In this document: piece after piece, positions 9,854 to 19,387 of the stretch
Layout of the letters: the number at the start of each line of letters is the position of its first letter
Position numbering within the stretch: the first letter of the stretch is position 1
Source of the DNA: Steinernema hermaphroditum
Taxonomy: Eukaryota > Nematoda > Chromadorea > Rhabditida > Steinernematidae
Direction: 5' to 3'
Assembly: GCA_030435675.1 (NCBI GenBank)
Contig: CM059621.1
Span: 5,456,001-5,520,000, forward strand
DNA length: 64,000 nt
The notes under the pieces: generated by a model
Seen by the model: the letters and a program-made list of their open reading frames with translations, nothing else
Databases searched by the model: none
What the model was told of the DNA's origin: nothing
Program-made: the position numbers and the translations under genes

Positions 9854-12800
9854 CTGGGGCCGACAGAGAAAGAGACAATTAAGGATCAGTGGCGCGACGA
9901 GAATGAGGAGAAATATGGTGAGTAACCCTTGAACGGTGGGGACTATCAGCGAGCTAAGGAGGGCCGTGAGGGCTGAAGGGGAGTCCAGTGATTCGGGTTT
10001 GCTCAGCTTCCATTGAGGGGCTGCGTCGTCTTGGATGAAGTAGAGTTCTCCGGCCAAGTGCGCGGAAGAAACATGGGACGGGCAGCGGACGGTGCACTGT
10101 TCGGAGACCTGTGGATCATCGAGGAGGATGTCGGTCTTCCGTTCTTCGTCGGTCGAACACTGAATAGTGAAGTCGTATTTTCCGCACCTTACTTGGGCTG
10201 TGGTAGATGCGAAATCTGTCGAGCATTTGTAGATGAGTGTCGCTCCATGTGTGCACGAGTAGCATCCTGTGAGGCTGATGAACTCGGCGGTGCACGTACT
10301 GTAGTCGAGACGGGACAGGACTTGGAGTCGGTGGACTGTGACCTGCAGCGTCACTGCTGAGCCTTGGAGCTTCTGGAGGATCTGTCCTTCTGATCTCTCA
10401 GCCAGATTGGCTTCGATGATCTGTGGAAGCGCGGAGTCCTTGATAGCGTGCTGGAGCATCCGGTTTCCATCTGGTTGACAAACGGCGAGTCCATCGGCTT
10501 GGTGGCAGTTGAGAAGACGCGGATCGATGTGGCATTGCTGGGCTTCTGGATCGGAGCAATGGTAGGTCTTCGCATCGACGACTTGGAAGTCATTCAGGAG
10601 AGCTGATGATCTTGAAGATGAGGCGAACCATCGGGCAGAAGATGCTGATGTCTCCGATTGAGTGATCGTGGCGACGGTGATGTTGTCCTTGGTGATCGAT
10701 TCTCCCGGGGCGAGATGGAAGGAGAAGGTCTGCTCTTTTGAGTTCGTGGTGAGCTTGATGTCAACGATGGCAGAGGGCTTCCAGGAGCATCTTGTGATCT
10801 TCAGTGGCTCGGAGTCTGGAGATGGAACGGCGTACGTTCGGAAGAAGAGGCAGGCGTCGGTGCACATGAAGCATCCGCAGTTGAGGCAGCCGCAACTTTC
10901 TTCGCATTGTGTGACTCCGATCAGCTGGTTGTATGGCTCGAATTCTGTGAGGTTTGCCGACGGCGGGAGCAGGGCGCAGTTTTGTCCGGTACAGCTTCCC
11001 ATTCCGGGGCACCTCTTGCTGGAGACCGTGTTGAAGGTCACGGCTCTTGTGTAGAAGACTTCTACTGGATGACATGTGAGGACGGGCTGGGCGGTGATCT
11101 TCAGTGATCCTTGAGGTCGGAACTTGTTGTCTTGAAGGAGGGCGCATGCTTCTGTGTCGCTTCGGACGGTGAGGACAGTTGTCTTCTCGTAGGTGCATTC
11201 CACGTGGCCGTTGCGGTAGGTAGTGCAATCGGTCTGATCGGCTTGGAAGTTGGCGGAGGAGGTACACCCATGGACGGAAGTGATGAGGCAGACTAGTGCC
11301 ATGGACATCAGTGGGATTTCTTCTCTGCTTGGCAGTCTCTTCCAGAGTGTGCTGACTTCTTCATTCATCGCCTTCTTTCGTGGAAGCCTTCTTCTGCATC
11401 TCTGAATCTTCTTGATGAAGTGGATGATTTTCTTTGAGATGGCGATCTTCAGGCAGATGCTGACGACGGTGATAGTGATGAGGCCGGCGGTGCTGGCTAC
11501 CACTCTTTCCCAGAAGCAGGCTGGGTTCATCCATACGTCGAGACAGAAGATGCATGTTCCGATCTTGCATAAGGATTGGCCTTCGCAAGTTTCTCGGGCT
11601 TCCCAGAGCAGGTTTCCGTGGTTCCAGGCACGTAGACGAGCTTCATGTCGGCTGAGGCGTTTTCCTTCCGGTGGGGTCAGAAACGCGTCAGTGATCTTCC
11701 TGAAGGTGAGGCAGGTGACCGGTCGGTCTCTCTTGACGAGACAGATTTCGTAGAACTGCGACTTGCATTGGAGTGGGCTGCTTGTCGTCACTTGAAGTCC
11801 GTGGTCCGTGCAACTGAGTGAAACGTTGCAGACAGGGGTCTCTTCTTCTGGCTCGGTGGGCTCTTCGTAGACGGTGGTGATAGAAGAGGACCATGCGCGG
11901 ATGGGGACGTCCTTGGAGGGAGTCCGAATGAACTGGACTTCGAGATGAGGTGCTGCGCAGAAGCGGGTGGCGTTGGCTTGGCACTTGAAGCGTTGGCAGT
12001 AGGCGGCGTTTCCAGTGGTGGGGCCTTCTCCAAAGCAGCTTATGGAGTGGTTCTTGACGATCTGCCGGTGAACGATGTCGAGTCTTCTGATGTACGTCTG
12101 GCTGGAGTCGGGTAGTTCGATCAGGAAGACGGATTTGTTGACGGGCTTTGTGAAAGTTCCCGTCGGCTCCAAGTGAATCGGGTCCTGCATGGCGCTGATT
12201 GCCTTGTGGGCGGCTTCATCGGTCGTCTCTTCTTTGATCCTTGAGTCCAAAGTGCAGTCGTTTGCCCAGTCGGGGCATTTGCAGGGCGGGCCACATGGTG
12301 ATTTGCTAGTATCGGGGTCGTCCAACGGCCGGATGTGTTGATCTCCGCAGTCGAGCTTCATCCAGCAGGTACGATTCTTGCTCTCTGATTGGAGGACGAC
12401 ATAGCCTTCTGATACGCATGCTTCGTGGTAGATCGGGGTCGAGTTGATACCACATTTGCCGATATGGGTCGTGTGAGCTGACGGGAGGCAGGAGATGACG
12501 GCGACGATCGTGAGCACGAAGAAGCTGATCTTGTTTCGGGATCGAAGGTTGTAGTTGTGCTTCGGAGGGTCAGTCTTTGACTTCGGCTTCTTCTGGACGG
12601 TTTTGGAGAGTTCGTCCGTTCGGTCGGTGTTGTGGTCATCGGGTGATGTTACTGATGATTGATCGCTTCCCTGCTCTTCCTGTTCTTTCGCTGCTGGTGG
12701 GCATTCGGAAACTTCATCTGCTCGGTCGTCTTCGGCTTCAAGGGGGTAGAGCGTGGCGATCGATCTTCTGTACTTCTTTCCATCAGCGGTTTGGACTTCA

Positions 12801-15800
12801 ACTGATCGGACGTGATGATCTTCACTGGGGAGAAGGGTGCAGATTCGGGCCCATTTCCATTTGTTGCGCGGCTGATTCGGCTCTTCGACGATGACAACTT
12901 CGTTAAGGCGAGGTTGCCTTTGGAGGGCTCCTTTCGGCTGTTTCAGTCCCTTCTTCGATCGGTCGGCCAGAATTGGGAGGTATTCTTCTTTCCAGATTTG
13001 CCAGAAGCGGTTGCAGCGTTGTTCCGTGATTTTCCAGTTCAGGGCTAAGTCTGGTTTGGAGTTCCAGTCATGGTCTTCTTCTTCCTTGTCGTCGAGGGAT
13101 GGGCATGCCGGAATTGTAACGTTTCCATTCGGGATCAGGAGGTCGATCGGACGGAGGATGCGGCCTTCTTGAGAGCAGTAAGTGAGTGGTCGTGAGTTCA
13201 CCACTGCTTCAGCTTCCGTGACCAAGGTGATAAAATCGTGCTTCTCGATTAACTTCTTTCCGATTGAGCGTCGCAGAGCTTCCTTGATGGTCTTGATCAT
13301 CCGTTCGTACACTCCTCCGCACCAGGGGGAGAGGGCGGGGATGAATTTCCAGGTTATGTTCTGCTTCTCCATGTAGTCGGTGATGATCTTCTCTGCTCCA
13401 CGGAAGTTAGTGCCATTGTCGCTCAGCATAGTCTTCGGGAATCCTTTTCTTGCTACGAATCGGCGGAAGCAACGGAGGAATTCTTCTGTCGAGAGGTTAT
13501 CTGCTACTTCGATGTGGACGGCTCGAATCGTCAGGCATGTGAAGACTGCCATCCAGAGTTTGACGATTCCGGAGTTGGCCCTCACGTTGAATGGGCCTGC
13601 GTAGTCGACGGCTGAGGCTTCGAACGGTTGATGACGATTGACACGGCTGGACGGGAGTTGTGGAAGCTTCGGTACGCGGAAGGGTTGGATCTTCTGATTT
13701 CGGCAGTGCTGGCATTTCTTCAGGGTTTTCTTCACTTGACGACGGATCTGGGGGATGTAGAAGAATTGTCGAAGCTGGGTGGCGACGTGATCAATGCTGC
13801 TGTGCATCGTTCGTTCATGGACATCACAGATGATGAGGTGTGTGAGCCAGTGGTCCTTGGGAAGGTAGATCGGATTTCTAGCGTCTTCGGACATTGAGCT
13901 TTTTCCCATACGGCTTCCAACGCGGATGATCTTCTGTTCGTCTTCGTAGAGCTGCAGTCGTGAGAATTCGGCTTTCGATGGCGGCTTGTTGCGTTGCGCT
14001 TCGATGACCAGGTGTCGGAAAGCTGTTCTTCTTGATGGTTGTAGCGGCTTCTTCATGAGGGTTTTCGAGACGTTGTAGATGAAGAGAAGGATCATCAGCA
14101 TGGTGGAGATCAGTTTGGACAGTGTACTGAATCTCGTGGTGTCGAGCATGGGCTGCTGCGGAAAGGGTGTCGTCACTGGGGCGGCTACGACTTCGGGGAG
14201 GACTTTCGGAGTCTCTTCTTGAAGGGTGGTCTTCTCAGGGAGGTCGTCGGGCCATGCGTCTTCTGGAAGTTCGAGGAACGGCGGTCCGTGCCACCAGAGC
14301 TTCGAGTTCTTGAGCTGTTCGGCGGTACATCCTCTTGTCGCAATATCGGCCGGGTTGTTCTTCGTGTTGACGTACCGGAGGGTGAAGTTGTGCTGACGGA
14401 TCTCTTCGACTCTTCTCTGTACGAATGCGGGAAGGCTGACGTCCTTGTTCTTGCACCAGCTGAGGACGATGGCGCTGTCGGACCAGATGTAGACGCGCTC
14501 GGAGATGGGTGCAACGGAGCTTTCGCGGACGAAGGATGCGAGTCGGGTTCCGATCAGGGCGGCGAGAAGTTCCATTCGAGGGATGGTGAGGCCTTTTAAG
14601 GGAGCAAGGCGACATTTTGCGACGAGAAGCTTCGGCTGGTGGCGGCGATCGGGTGCTTTCAGGTACACACATGCGGCATACGCGTTTTTCGATGCGTCGA
14701 CGAAGACGTGAACGTCGTGGGTGGTCTTCGGTTCGATGGCTATGCGGGGCAAATCGATAACGACGTTCGTTGTATCGATTAGTTTCGCCAGAACAGCTGA
14801 TTGGCGTTCGTCGAGTGTGTCGTCCCATTGCTTGTCGGTTCGCCATAGTTCCTGGATGAAGAGGCGGAACGGGAGGACGACGGGCGTCAGGAGGCCCATG
14901 GGGTCGAACAGGGTGCTGATCTTCCGCAGAAGTTGACGTTTGGTTGAGCATCCATCCATGATGGGGAGAGAGAAGCTGATTTCGTCCTTTTCGAGTGACC
15001 ATGAGATTCCCAGGAACGAAGTCGAATCGGGTGCCTTCCAGAGCTGGTTGAGAGACTTGTCGGAGGACTTGTGCTGGCATAGGTTCATTCCGATTTCAGC
15101 GAATCGTTCGCAGGCTAGCTTCATCTTCTCTTGGGCTTCTTCAATCGATCCGGCTCCGAAGATGGTGTCATCCACGTAGGTATTCTGCAGGAGCTCTTTG
15201 TCGAGAGGAGTGTTGGTCTTCTCGAGATGGGTCTTGAGGACGGCTGCGAGCAGAAAAGGGCTGGATACGGTCCCGAAATTCATGCGACAGAAGCGGTAGT
15301 ACTGGAGGTTCTCTTGGGTGAACGGCTTGTTCCAGTCTTTCGGGACGATGAAGCGGAGAAGATCACGGTCGGGCTTGTTGATTCCGATTTGAAGGAAGCA
15401 CTTTTCGACGTCAGCGGTGGCGACGATTTCATATTCGCGGAAGCGAATGAGTAGCTTCAGGAGTGATGGAAGCATGTTTTCTCCGGGGTACAGCAGCTTG
15501 TTCAGCGACAACGATCCTTTGGTGGCGGCGGAAGCGTTGTGGACGAGGCGATACTTCGTTGTCGTTGACGTCTTCTTCTCAACGATGTGGTACGGGAGAT
15601 ACATCGTGATACCAGTAGGGTTATCTCGTCCTTCATCTGGGATCTTCTCGGCGATTCCTTCTTTGTCCCATTCGGCAACGGTTTCGATGATCTTCTCTTG
15701 TATGATCGGCTTCTTCTTAGTCGTATTCTTCAGGGCGATGAGGTGGCTAATCGCAAGGCCTTCGTTCGAGGGTACGTTGATGTCTCGATCCTTCAGGGGG

Positions 15801-17863
15801 AGGCTGACGTGGTAGCGGCCTTCTTTGTAGGTGACTGTCTTTCGGAACAGATTCCATGCGGCTTCGTCTTCCTTCTCGTTGGGATCTTCTCGTATCCCGA
15901 TCGTTTCCATGTCGAACCATTTGTTGATCTGGATTTCCGAGCTCTCTTCGGGAGCAGCGAGGGTGATGGCGCCGACGGTTGGACTGGAGGAAGGAGTGGG
16001 TAGGTAACCGGCAAGGACGTCTCCAACGGTCGTGGTGATGACTTGGAGTCCGTTGAAGTTTCCATTACAGCGTTTTTCGACGAAGGAGAAGAAGTAGTCC
16101 ATTCCAATCAGGATAGAAGGAGTGCGGCATTCGACGGTGATGGCTGACGGGGCTTCTGAGTTTCTGGCTTCTAGACGAACGGTCTTGATGGGCTTCAGCA
16201 GCTTGTCAACGCAATGGACCTTGATCTTCCGGACACGGCCATCGGTCTGGATGATGCCGATGGTGTAGCGAGTGTAGTCGATTGAAGTTGATCCATTGAA
16301 GACGTTGACGGCCATTTTTCCGGAGATTCCACCAGTGAGCTTGAGGGCTTCGGCGAGCTTCTTTGTGATAAACGAGATCTGCGATCCTGTGTCGAAGAAG
16401 ACCAGTGCGTTCACCTTAACTCCAGTCGACAGGTTCTGGGTCGGAGCTTCTTTGGTCATCAGGAGGAGTTCTCTTGACGAGTCTTCGTGGGATGCGGCAG
16501 CACTGGTGATTATGGTAGCAGTCGTGATCACTTCAGCTTCGGCTTCGGGTGTGGGGACGATGGGAGCGGCCGTGGTCTTTGATTTCTTCAGACAGACGAT
16601 GGAGAGATGGTTTCGACGATTGCAGTTCGTGCATGTGACCTTTGTTCTGCACTTCTTCGACATGTGTCCTATCTTCAAGCATTTGAAGCAGACGTTCTTC
16701 AGTTCCTTCAGACGTTCCATGCGCTTCTCGGGTGAGAGGTAGGAGCGGCAGTTTTCTGTCTTGTGGGACTTCGGGCCATCCTGATGGAAGATGCATGAAT
16801 GAGCTTCTTCAGCGTCTGGAGTGGTCTTCGGGGCCTTGTGGTTCTTGGTGGAGTTCTTCTGGCGACGAGAGTAGTCTGCCTTCTGGATGGACATCGTGGT
16901 AACGGCCTGGGTTTCCGTGTCTTCTTGGGTGATTTCAGCGATGGCGAGGATCTGCTGAAGTGCGCTTCTGAGCTTCGTCATGGTCCAATCTTCTTCATTG
17001 ATCTGGCGGGCGAAGATGTGGTTCTGGAGCCATTTAGGGAGCTTCTTCTCGATGCTGAGACGAACAGGCATCGCATTGATGTCAAGTGCCATGTTTTCCA
17101 TCTGCAGAAGTACCGTTTCCATACGGTCGACGAATCTTCTGGTTTCTGAGACGGATTCTCCATTGCATGACAGGGCGTCGAGTGTGGCGTAGATGTCTCG
17201 GGTGATGAGCTGTGGGTTTCCGAAACGTGTTTGCAGCTTCATCCAGCAGGTCTTGTAGTTTTCTCCAACCAGTTGGAATCCGGCGACGACTTCAGCTGCT
17301 GGTCCTTCCAGGGAGTGCAGGAGGTAGTTGAGCTTCGTGGCGTCGGTCAGGTCTTCGCGGGCGTTGACGGCGGCTTCGAAGGATTGGGAGAAGCGGGGCC
17401 AGTCTCGGGGCAATCCGTTGAACTTCTTCAGATCGTACTTCGGAAGTCGGATTTGCTGCGCGGCGGTGGAGTAGACGCTAGACGGGGATGGCGAGGCACG
17501 GGTCGAGGGCACTGTAGGTGACAAGGTTTCCAACTGCGAAAGTACCTTTTTGGAGTGCTCGATGGTGAAGTCCGGGCCTTCATCTGCTGTCATGTAGGTT
17601 GCCATGACTTGATCTTCGGTGTTTCGGGCTTCGGGGCTCATCACGGCGATCATCGTTCTCCATTCGCGTTCGAGGTGATCGAATTCGGCCAGGGTTGACC
17701 GAATGCCTTGGGCGTGTCGTTGGAGAGACTTACGGAGTTCGGCGGAGGCTTCTCGATCTTCCTGGGCTTCCCGGAGTTTGTCGTACTCCGTGTTGACTTC
17801 GGCGAGGGTTTGCTTCAGTCTGTTCAGGTGCCTGGTGAACCGCGAGCGGAGATGCGTCGACAT
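9842..17863 (-). CDS. BEL/Pao Gag-Pol-Env polyprotein (2673 aa, single frame)
   Basis: The frame opens at ATG 17863, 178 nt after the 5' LTR, and is unbroken to TAA at 9842. In order there is a coiled-coil-rich Gag with the DUF1759-type region (about residues 130-300) and two zinc-knuckle Cys clusters (about 390-430). Next come an aspartic protease with Asp-Thr-Gly-Ser (about 490), reverse transcriptase with Tyr-Val-Asp-Asp (about 894), RNase H (about 1050), an integrase His2-Cys2 finger (about 1340-1390) and an integrase core with Asp, Asp-Asn-Gly and Glu near 1425, 1480 and 1520. From about 1780 an envelope-like part follows: signal peptide, Cys-rich ectodomain, membrane segment (about 2120-2145), a second internal signal (about 2185-2199), a second Cys-rich ectodomain and a C-terminal membrane anchor (about 2645-2665). 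That order and the dense Cys spacing near 2320-2340 match the Gn-Gc layout of phleboviruses, as described for env-bearing nematode BEL elements such as Cer7. How Env is released from the single frame is not evident. Confidence 0.93.
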   Translation of the reverse strand: MSTHLRSRFTRHLNRLKQTLAEVNTEYDKLREAQEDREASAELRKSLQRHAQGIRSTLAEFDHLEREWRTMIAVMSPEARNTEDQVMATYMTADEGPDFTIEHSKKVLSQLETLSPTVPSTRASPSPSSVYSTAAQQIRLPKYDLKKFNGLPRDWPRFSQSFEAAVNAREDLTDATKLNYLLHSLEGPAAEVVAGFQLVGENYKTCWMKLQTRFGNPQLITRDIYATLDALSCNGESVSETRRFVDRMETVLLQMENMALDINAMPVRLSIEKKLPKWLQNHIFARQINEEDWTMTKLRSALQQILAIAEITQEDTETQAVTTMSIQKADYSRRQKNSTKNHKAPKTTPDAEEAHSCIFHQDGPKSHKTENCRSYLSPEKRMERLKELKNVCFKCLKIGHMSKKCRTKVTCTNCNRRNHLSIVCLKKSKTTAAPIVPTPEAEAEVITTATIITSAAASHEDSSRELLLMTKEAPTQNLSTGVKVNALVFFDTGSQISFITKKLAEALKLTGGISGKMAVNVFNGSTSIDYTRYTIGIIQTDGRVRKIKVHCVDKLLKPIKTVRLEARNSEAPSAITVECRTPSILIGMDYFFSFVEKRCNGNFNGLQVITTTVGDVLAGYLPTPSSSPTVGAITLAAPEESSEIQINKWFDMETIGIREDPNEKEDEAAWNLFRKTVTYKEGRYHVSLPLKDRDINVPSNEGLAISHLIALKNTTKKKPIIQEKIIETVAEWDKEGIAEKIPDEGRDNPTGITMYLPYHIVEKKTSTTTKYRLVHNASAATKGSLSLNKLLYPGENMLPSLLKLLIRFREYEIVATADVEKCFLQIGINKPDRDLLRFIVPKDWNKPFTQENLQYYRFCRMNFGTVSSPFLLAAVLKTHLEKTNTPLDKELLQNTYVDDTIFGAGSIEEAQEKMKLACERFAEIGMNLCQHKSSDKSLNQLWKAPDSTSFLGISWSLEKDEISFSLPIMDGCSTKRQLLRKISTLFDPMGLLTPVVLPFRLFIQELWRTDKQWDDTLDERQSAVLAKLIDTTNVVIDLPRIAIEPKTTHDVHVFVDASKNAYAACVYLKAPDRRHQPKLLVAKCRLAPLKGLTIPRMELLAALIGTRLASFVRESSVAPISERVYIWSDSAIVLSWCKNKDVSLPAFVQRRVEEIRQHNFTLRYVNTKNNPADIATRGCTAEQLKNSKLWWHGPPFLELPEDAWPDDLPEKTTLQEETPKVLPEVVAAPVTTPFPQQPMLDTTRFSTLSKLISTMLMILLFIYNVSKTLMKKPLQPSRRTAFRHLVIEAQRNKPPSKAEFSRLQLYEDEQKIIRVGSRMGKSSMSEDARNPIYLPKDHWLTHLIICDVHERTMHSSIDHVATQLRQFFYIPQIRRQVKKTLKKCQHCRNQKIQPFRVPKLPQLPSSRVNRHQPFEASAVDYAGPFNVRANSGIVKLWMAVFTCLTIRAVHIEVADNLSTEEFLRCFRRFVARKGFPKTMLSDNGTNFRGAEKIITDYMEKQNITWKFIPALSPWCGGVYERMIKTIKEALRRSIGKKLIEKHDFITLVTEAEAVVNSRPLTYCSQEGRILRPIDLLIPNGNVTIPACPSLDDKEEEDHDWNSKPDLALNWKITEQRCNRFWQIWKEEYLPILADRSKKGLKQPKGALQRQPRLNEVVIVEEPNQPRNKWKWARICTLLPSEDHHVRSVEVQTADGKKYRRSIATLYPLEAEDDRADEVSECPPAAKEQEEQGSDQSSVTSPDDHNTDRTDELSKTVQKKPKSKTDPPKHNYNLRSRNKISFFVLTIVAVISCLPSAHTTHIGKCGINSTPIYHEACVSEGYVVLQSESKNRTCWMKLDCGDQHIRPLDDPDTSKSPCGPPCKCPDWANDCTLDSRIKEETTDEAAHKAISAMQDPIHLEPTGTFTKPVNKSVFLIELPDSSQTYIRRLDIVHRQIVKNHSISCFGEGPTTGNAAYCQRFKCQANATRFCAAPHLEVQFIRTPSKDVPIRAWSSSITTVYEEPTEPEEETPVCNVSLSCTDHGLQVTTSSPLQCKSQFYEICLVKRDRPVTCLTFRKITDAFLTPPEGKRLSRHEARLRAWNHGNLLWEARETCEGQSLCKIGTCIFCLDVWMNPACFWERVVASTAGLITITVVSICLKIAISKKIIHFIKKIQRCRRRLPRKKAMNEEVSTLWKRLPSREEIPLMSMALVCLITSVHGCTSSANFQADQTDCTTYRNGHVECTYEKTTVLTVRSDTEACALLQDNKFRPQGSLKITAQPVLTCHPVEVFYTRAVTFNTVSSKRCPGMGSCTGQNCALLPPSANLTEFEPYNQLIGVTQCEESCGCLNCGCFMCTDACLFFRTYAVPSPDSEPLKITRCSWKPSAIVDIKLTTNSKEQTFSFHLAPGESITKDNITVATITQSETSASSARWFASSSRSSALLNDFQVVDAKTYHCSDPEAQQCHIDPRLLNCHQADGLAVCQPDGNRMLQHAIKDSALPQIIEANLAERSEGQILQKLQGSAVTLQVTVHRLQVLSRLDYSTCTAEFISLTGCYSCTHGATLIYKCSTDFASTTAQVRCGKYDFTIQCSTDEERKTDILLDDPQVSEQCTVRCPSHVSSAHLAGELYFIQDDAAPQWKLSKPESLDSPSALTALLSSLIVPTVQGLLTIFLLILVAPLILNCLFLCRPQCNN

Positions 17864-18028
17864 GGTCGGTGGTTCAGGTGATTGGCGGCGAGTCGGGGCC
17901 GGCGTGGGAGAGGCACGGCCTTTGGGGGATCTCCGGCGGGGACGGTGGGGGCAACTTTGCCTCTTCAGGGGTCGACGTCGGCCGGCGATCGGTGGAAGAA
18001 TGCGCAGAGCGGCGATGTTTTCGACTTT

Positions 18029-18040
18029 GCCGATGCACCA
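18029..18040 (-). other. Primer binding site, tRNA-Gly type
   Basis: One base inside the 5' LTR, the minus strand reads TGGTGCATCGGC. This is complementary to the 3' end, including CCA, of a metazoan tRNA-Gly(GCC) as I remember it (12 consecutive bases). The position and the TGG start are as expected for minus-strand priming. Confidence 0.75.
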
Positions 18041-18041
18041 A

Positions 18042-18169
18042 TGTTGCTGCCAATGATTTATTCAAAATACATCGGGGTTTTATGTCATTGAAAAGGGGGC
18101 GTATTAGACACAATACAGAAGTGGGAGAGATTCTTACAAAGCTAACAACAATAATGATTAATTGTTACA
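18042..18169 (-). repeat. 5' LTR of BEL element
   Basis: This 128-bp repeat is identical to 9726-9853. It is very short for a BEL LTR (usually several hundred bp), and any promoter and poly(A) signals must be packed into it. An AATAAA is present on the coding strand near its 3' end. Confidence 0.93.
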
Positions 18170-19387
18170 TATGTCGAATTCCACCTTGTTGAATTCGGCT
18201 AAAAAAATCACGTTACTGAAGATACCATGGAAGATAATAACCAACCATCTTCAGTACCTTCCCACCTGCGAAGTCCTTGAATCGCTTGTAAATCAGCGGA
18301 CTGTTCTTGAACAGTACCGCCAGCGCCTTGATCTGCACGATCGCTCTGCTGATTCCCCGAACTTTGACGCCTTCCTGCACGCATAAATTCAGCACGTGAC
18401 AAAAGAAATGAACACTGAAGTAAGAGCATGCTTAGGAGAATCTAGGAGTCATGCACTAACCTCGGTAGACCCATAAGTCGCCCGAGCTTGACCATGTTTG
18501 CTCCACCATCACGTGTCAGCGCAATGAGGTCTTCTCCCCTTATCTTGTAGCGCCGTAATTGATCTTCAATTACTTTCCGCAGGTTTTCCGCTGTTGCGCG
18601 CTGAACATCAAGTGAGACAACAGCTACGCGAACCGTTTGATGATGAAACGTTGAATTAACCAGCGTGGCTGTGACACTAGAATGTAAAGTAACAATATAT
18701 ACAGTATCTCGGAGACGACACGTACCTCAGAAAACGATTTGACCCTTTCGTGTACTCGTCGACGCATAACGAAATGTTCTGCTTCTCGAGAACGCTTCTA
18801 ACTTCATATTCGCACTGTGAAGCTTCTCGCGTCAAGATTTCTTCCGAAAGCTTCTGCCTACTAATTGTCTGAAAAGCAATACAGCTCCAATATAAGCATG
18901 GGAACTGAAGAATACCTTTTGATGACCACCGGCCGAAGCGATTAAATGGAGAAACTCTTGCGAGTTGACCGCGTGGAAGGGCACTCCGTATGCGGCAAAG
19001 AAGGTGACAACTGCCGACTCGTAGACTTCCCTTTCTTCGGCTACTGTAGCTTTCAGGCGTGGCCAGTTTCGGAATGTTTGACCCGAGTCGTCTTCGTCAT
19101 GTTTATCGCGATAATGGAACAACATATTGCTTGTGGAGCCGGTCTTCTTGTAGCTCTTGGTGCACCCAACCGCCATGCAGTAGTAACGACCGTCGCGCTC
19201 TTCAAAATGCTTGTATACATCGCTGGTCGTCTTGGCCATTCTGCAACATATTAAGACATTATTGCTATGATTATCGCGCACGCATAAATCACGCTCACCG
19301 CTAAATGCGATTACTAAAGAAGAAAAAACTAGTGGAAGGACAAACGAGGTGAGACCATCTCGTCTCGTTCATCTTTTCACGGGGCGC

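Larger units (their letters stand above)
9726..18169 (-). mobile_element. Full-length BEL/Pao retroelement with env (8.44 kb)
   Basis: Direct repeats of 128 bp at 9726-9853 and 18042-18169 start TGTAACAATT and end GGCAGCAACA when read on the minus strand (TG...CA ends). They are flanked by the 5-bp duplication TATGT (9721-9725 and 18170-18174). Five-base duplications and the DUF1759/DUF1758 gag-protease order point to BEL/Pao. The two repeats are identical over all 128 positions and the single coding frame is open, so insertion was very recent. It sits in exon 5 of the hAT transposase. Confidence 0.95.
8681..19239 (-). pseudogene. hAT transposase (6 exons), interrupted by BEL element
   Basis: The exons are 19239-18916, 18868-18726, 18676-18461, 18414-18258, 18198-9546 (holding the insertion) and 9499-8681. 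Excising the BEL element and one TATGT gives 1863 nt, i.e. 620 aa plus stop, with every phase matching. Exon 1 carries a BED-type zinc finger (Cys-x4-Cys then His-x4-His, about residues 20-50). Exon 3 has the TRDGGANM motif of the hAT catalytic domain. Exon 5 has the TRWNSTYEM motif, with the retroelement inserted between its Ser and Thr-Tyr codons. Exon 6 ends in the hAT C-terminal dimerisation region (Cys-Ser-Ser-Ala-Glu-Pro-Glu-Arg-Val-Phe-Ser). No internal stop exists outside the insertion, so decay has barely begun. Confidence 0.85.

Noticed and set aside
10013..17521. Many ORFs of 60-280 codons on both strands across this stretch (for example 14235-15080)
   Set aside because: They overlap the 2673-codon gag-pol-env frame in other frames and show no features of their own.
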